Positions 4,318 to 5,756 of a stretch of DNA of 5,756 bases are shown here, piece after piece. The stretch is from positions 1 to 5,756 of the forward strand of contig CALDJV010001180.1 of assembly GCA_937899305.1 (NCBI GenBank), given 5' to 3'. The notes under the pieces are model-generated. The model searched no databases and was not told the origin of the DNA. It saw only the letters and a program-made list of their open reading frames with translations. A program made the position numbers and the translations under genes. The stretch's first letter is position 1; each line of letters starts with the position of its first letter. This DNA is from an uncultured Cytophagaceae bacterium. GTDB taxonomy: Bacteria > Bacteroidota > Bacteroidia > Cytophagales > Microscillaceae.

Positions 4318-5551
4318 TCTATACATCAGTCTTTGGGCTTCGTTTAGTTACCAACACTTGGCCAAGTTGCCAAATACCCCAATAATTGAGCGAAAATATC
4401 CTTTTATTCGATACGATTACAATCAAATATTTACCCCAAAATATGGCAAAGCACTCCAGCATTTTCATACTGTATGGGACGAATACCTTCAGGGCAAACG
4501 CAATCGTATAAGCATTATGCACATAGGAGATTCACATCTTAAGGCCGATTTTTTCTCCAACCAAGTTCGGAAACATTTCATGTACCAGCCAAACATGGGG
4601 ATCGCTGGTCGAGGATATGTTTTTCCTCATAAGGTGGCTAACTCTTATGACCCACACACTTATAAAACTTCTTATTCAGGGAAGTGGTCGGGCAGCAAGT
4701 CCATCAACTTTTCTAGAACAGATCTTTGGGGAATCGGCGGAATGGCGGCCACCACATACGATCCCAATGCCCGTTTTACAGTAAACCCCAATAGAGGTAA
4801 TACTCGCTATCAAATTACCCGAGTAAAGGTATTTTACAACACTAGAAATCGTGCTTCATTTCAGGTAAAACTAATTACCCCTCACGAAGTTATTTCCCCT
4901 CAACGCATTGTAGCCGATGGTTATGTAGAGTTTTTATTGAAGCGCCCCGTTGGCCAAGTCACCATTGCTATGGATAAAAATCGCCCCGAACAAAAATCTT
5001 TTGTGCTAGAAGGGATATCTTTAGAAAGCGATCAACGCGGGGTTATATACCATTCGGCAGGAGCCGACGGTGCTACCGTCAAATCATTTTTACGTAGCCC
5101 TCGGGTAGTCAACAATGTAAAAAGCCTTCACCCCGATTTGATTATCATTTCGTTGGGTACCAATGATGCCTATACTCATCGCTTCAACTCCAAGCAATTC
5201 AAACATGACTATAGCATCTTGTTGAGTCGTATCAAGCGAGCCGCTCCCAAGGCGTCTATTTTGTTGACTACTCCTGGAGACTGCCTGTATCGGGGACGTT
5301 TCAACTACAGCAACAACAAGGCAAGCCGAATGATTTTTGAACTCGCTGATGAAATGGATTTAGCGGTTTGGGATATTTACACGATCATGGGAGGGTTGGG
5401 CGCCATTAGAAAATGGCGCAGAAATAAACTTTCCAGTCGTGACTATATTCACCTGAGCGGCCCTGGTTATCGTTTACAAGGCGATTTGCTTTATCAAGCA
5501 CTCATTCAAAACTATCGTATGCACGCCCTTAAAATGGTGGACATGAATTAG
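4289..5551 (+). CDS. Exported SGNH-fold esterase-like protein, canonical catalytic motifs
   Basis: This 420-residue protein is predicted to be exported. Residues about 5-20 are hydrophobic (YIISLYISLWASFS) and act as a signal peptide or anchor, though no Lys/Arg precedes them. I chose the ATG at 4289. An in-frame TTG at 4250 would add 13 residues including lysines and overlap the previous gene by 68 nt. With the ATG, the overlap is 29 nt, which indicates one transcript and probably coupled translation. The catalytic set is complete: IGDSH with Ser82, AGADGA (257-262), LGTND with Asn292, and DYIH with Asp385 and His388. Some 175 residues lie between blocks I and II, with a strand-like part (ITRVKVFYNT, VGQVTIAMD) aligning in position with the insert of the upstream protein. 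This is the Ape1-like layout. It is likely an O-acyl esterase or transferase on peptidoglycan or another polysaccharide; the pair may divide labour on one polymer. Confidence 0.88.
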   Translation: MTSSINYIISLYISLWASFSYQHLAKLPNTPIIERKYPFIRYDYNQIFTPKYGKALQHFHTVWDEYLQGKRNRISIMHIGDSHLKADFFSNQVRKHFMYQPNMGIAGRGYVFPHKVANSYDPHTYKTSYSGKWSGSKSINFSRTDLWGIGGMAATTYDPNARFTVNPNRGNTRYQITRVKVFYNTRNRASFQVKLITPHEVISPQRIVADGYVEFLLKRPVGQVTIAMDKNRPEQKSFVLEGISLESDQRGVIYHSAGADGATVKSFLRSPRVVNNVKSLHPDLIIISLGTNDAYTHRFNSKQFKHDYSILLSRIKRAAPKASILLTTPGDCLYRGRFNYSNNKASRMIFELADEMDLAVWDIYTIMGGLGAIRKWRRNKLSSRDYIHLSGPGYRLQGDLLYQALIQNYRMHALKMVDMN

Positions 5552-5573
5552 TTTTTTGATTGGTAAGGGTTTT

Positions 5574-5752
5574 ATTGTTCCGCCTTTGGCTTATTTTTCA
5601 ATTGTTGATGATTGATTTTTAATGATTGATTATTGCGCGAAGCGATGATTTATTGCTATTGTTACATTGTTCCGCTTCGCTCATTGTTAAATTGTTGCGC
5701 AAAGCGACGTATTGATTATTGATGTTTAATTGTTGATTAACTGAGCCTTGGC
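5574..5752. repeat. Cluster of GC mini-hairpins in AT-rich repeats
   Basis: The non-coding stretch after the second SGNH gene contains ATTG- or ATTGTT-led units with small GC-rich cores: GCC-TTT-GGC (5582-5590), CGC-GAA-GCG (5636-5644), CGCTTCGC (5673-5680), CGC-AAA-GCG (5698-5706) and GCC-TT-GGC (5745-5752). GCGAAGCG (5637-5644) is also the exact reverse complement of CGCTTCGC (5673-5680), giving a possible 8-bp long-range stem. Spacers are made of TTGATT/ATTGATG words, including a direct repeat ATGATTGATT (5608-5617 and 5622-5631). The cluster reaches the right edge and probably continues. No classical T-tailed terminator for the SGNH operon is seen. Spacing is irregular, so this is not a CRISPR array. 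Confidence 0.6.
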
Positions 5753-5756
5753 GAGC

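Noticed and set aside
4319..4522. Minus-strand frame opposite the second SGNH gene.
   Set aside because: It is a shadow of a well-supported exported protein gene.
5574..5756. Repeats at the right end as a CRISPR array.
   Set aside because: Units are short, varied and irregularly spaced, with no constant repeat of about 25-40 bp and no cas gene.

Overview
The window looks like chromosomal DNA of a Bacteroidota bacterium, probably a Cytophagales-type marine or soil member; the genus is a guess. Evidence: AT-rich intergenic DNA, two exact matches to the Bacteroidota -7 promoter element TAnnTTTG (one with TTTG 19 bp upstream), no convincing Shine-Dalgarno sequences, and envelope proteins of types common in that phylum.

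Left part (about 1-1660), all on the minus strand. A gene for a predicted lipoprotein (542-1195) lies among three genes for 60-62-residue double-spanning membrane proteins (118-300, 341-529, 1329-1517) that are clear paralogs. The lipoprotein and the two small genes behind it look like one operon. It starts at a promoter at about 1230-1237 and ends at a strong bidirectional terminator (47-92). The third small gene lies upstream with its own near-consensus promoter (1630-1660). Both promoters sit in a shared stretch of about 28 bp, exactly 400 bp apart, which suggests duplication and co-regulation. I recognise no named system here. This arrangement is the best candidate for something undescribed: an exported protein with a hydrophobic, Cys-bounded C-terminus, packaged with several copies of a tiny membrane protein. 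A toxin or bacteriocin with immunity proteins is one reading, but it is unproven.

Middle (1518-2706). A divergent intergenic region carries a perfect 18-bp palindrome over the -33 element of the minus-strand promoter. It is followed by lolD (1734-2399, plus strand), the ATPase of the lipoprotein-releasing ABC transporter. No permease gene is present. The 307-bp gap after lolD holds a 9-bp hairpin and a long imperfect inverted repeat but no convincing gene.

Right part (2707-5551, plus strand). Two overlapping genes encode exported or membrane-anchored SGNH-fold proteins. Each has the catalytic blocks split by a long, probably beta-rich insert, a layout like Ape1-type O-acetylesterases. They probably modify acyl groups on an envelope polysaccharide; any partner gene, such as an MBOAT acyltransferase, would be outside the window. 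The last 200 bp is a non-coding repeat cluster of tiny GC-rich hairpins in an AT-rich background, continuing to the right edge.
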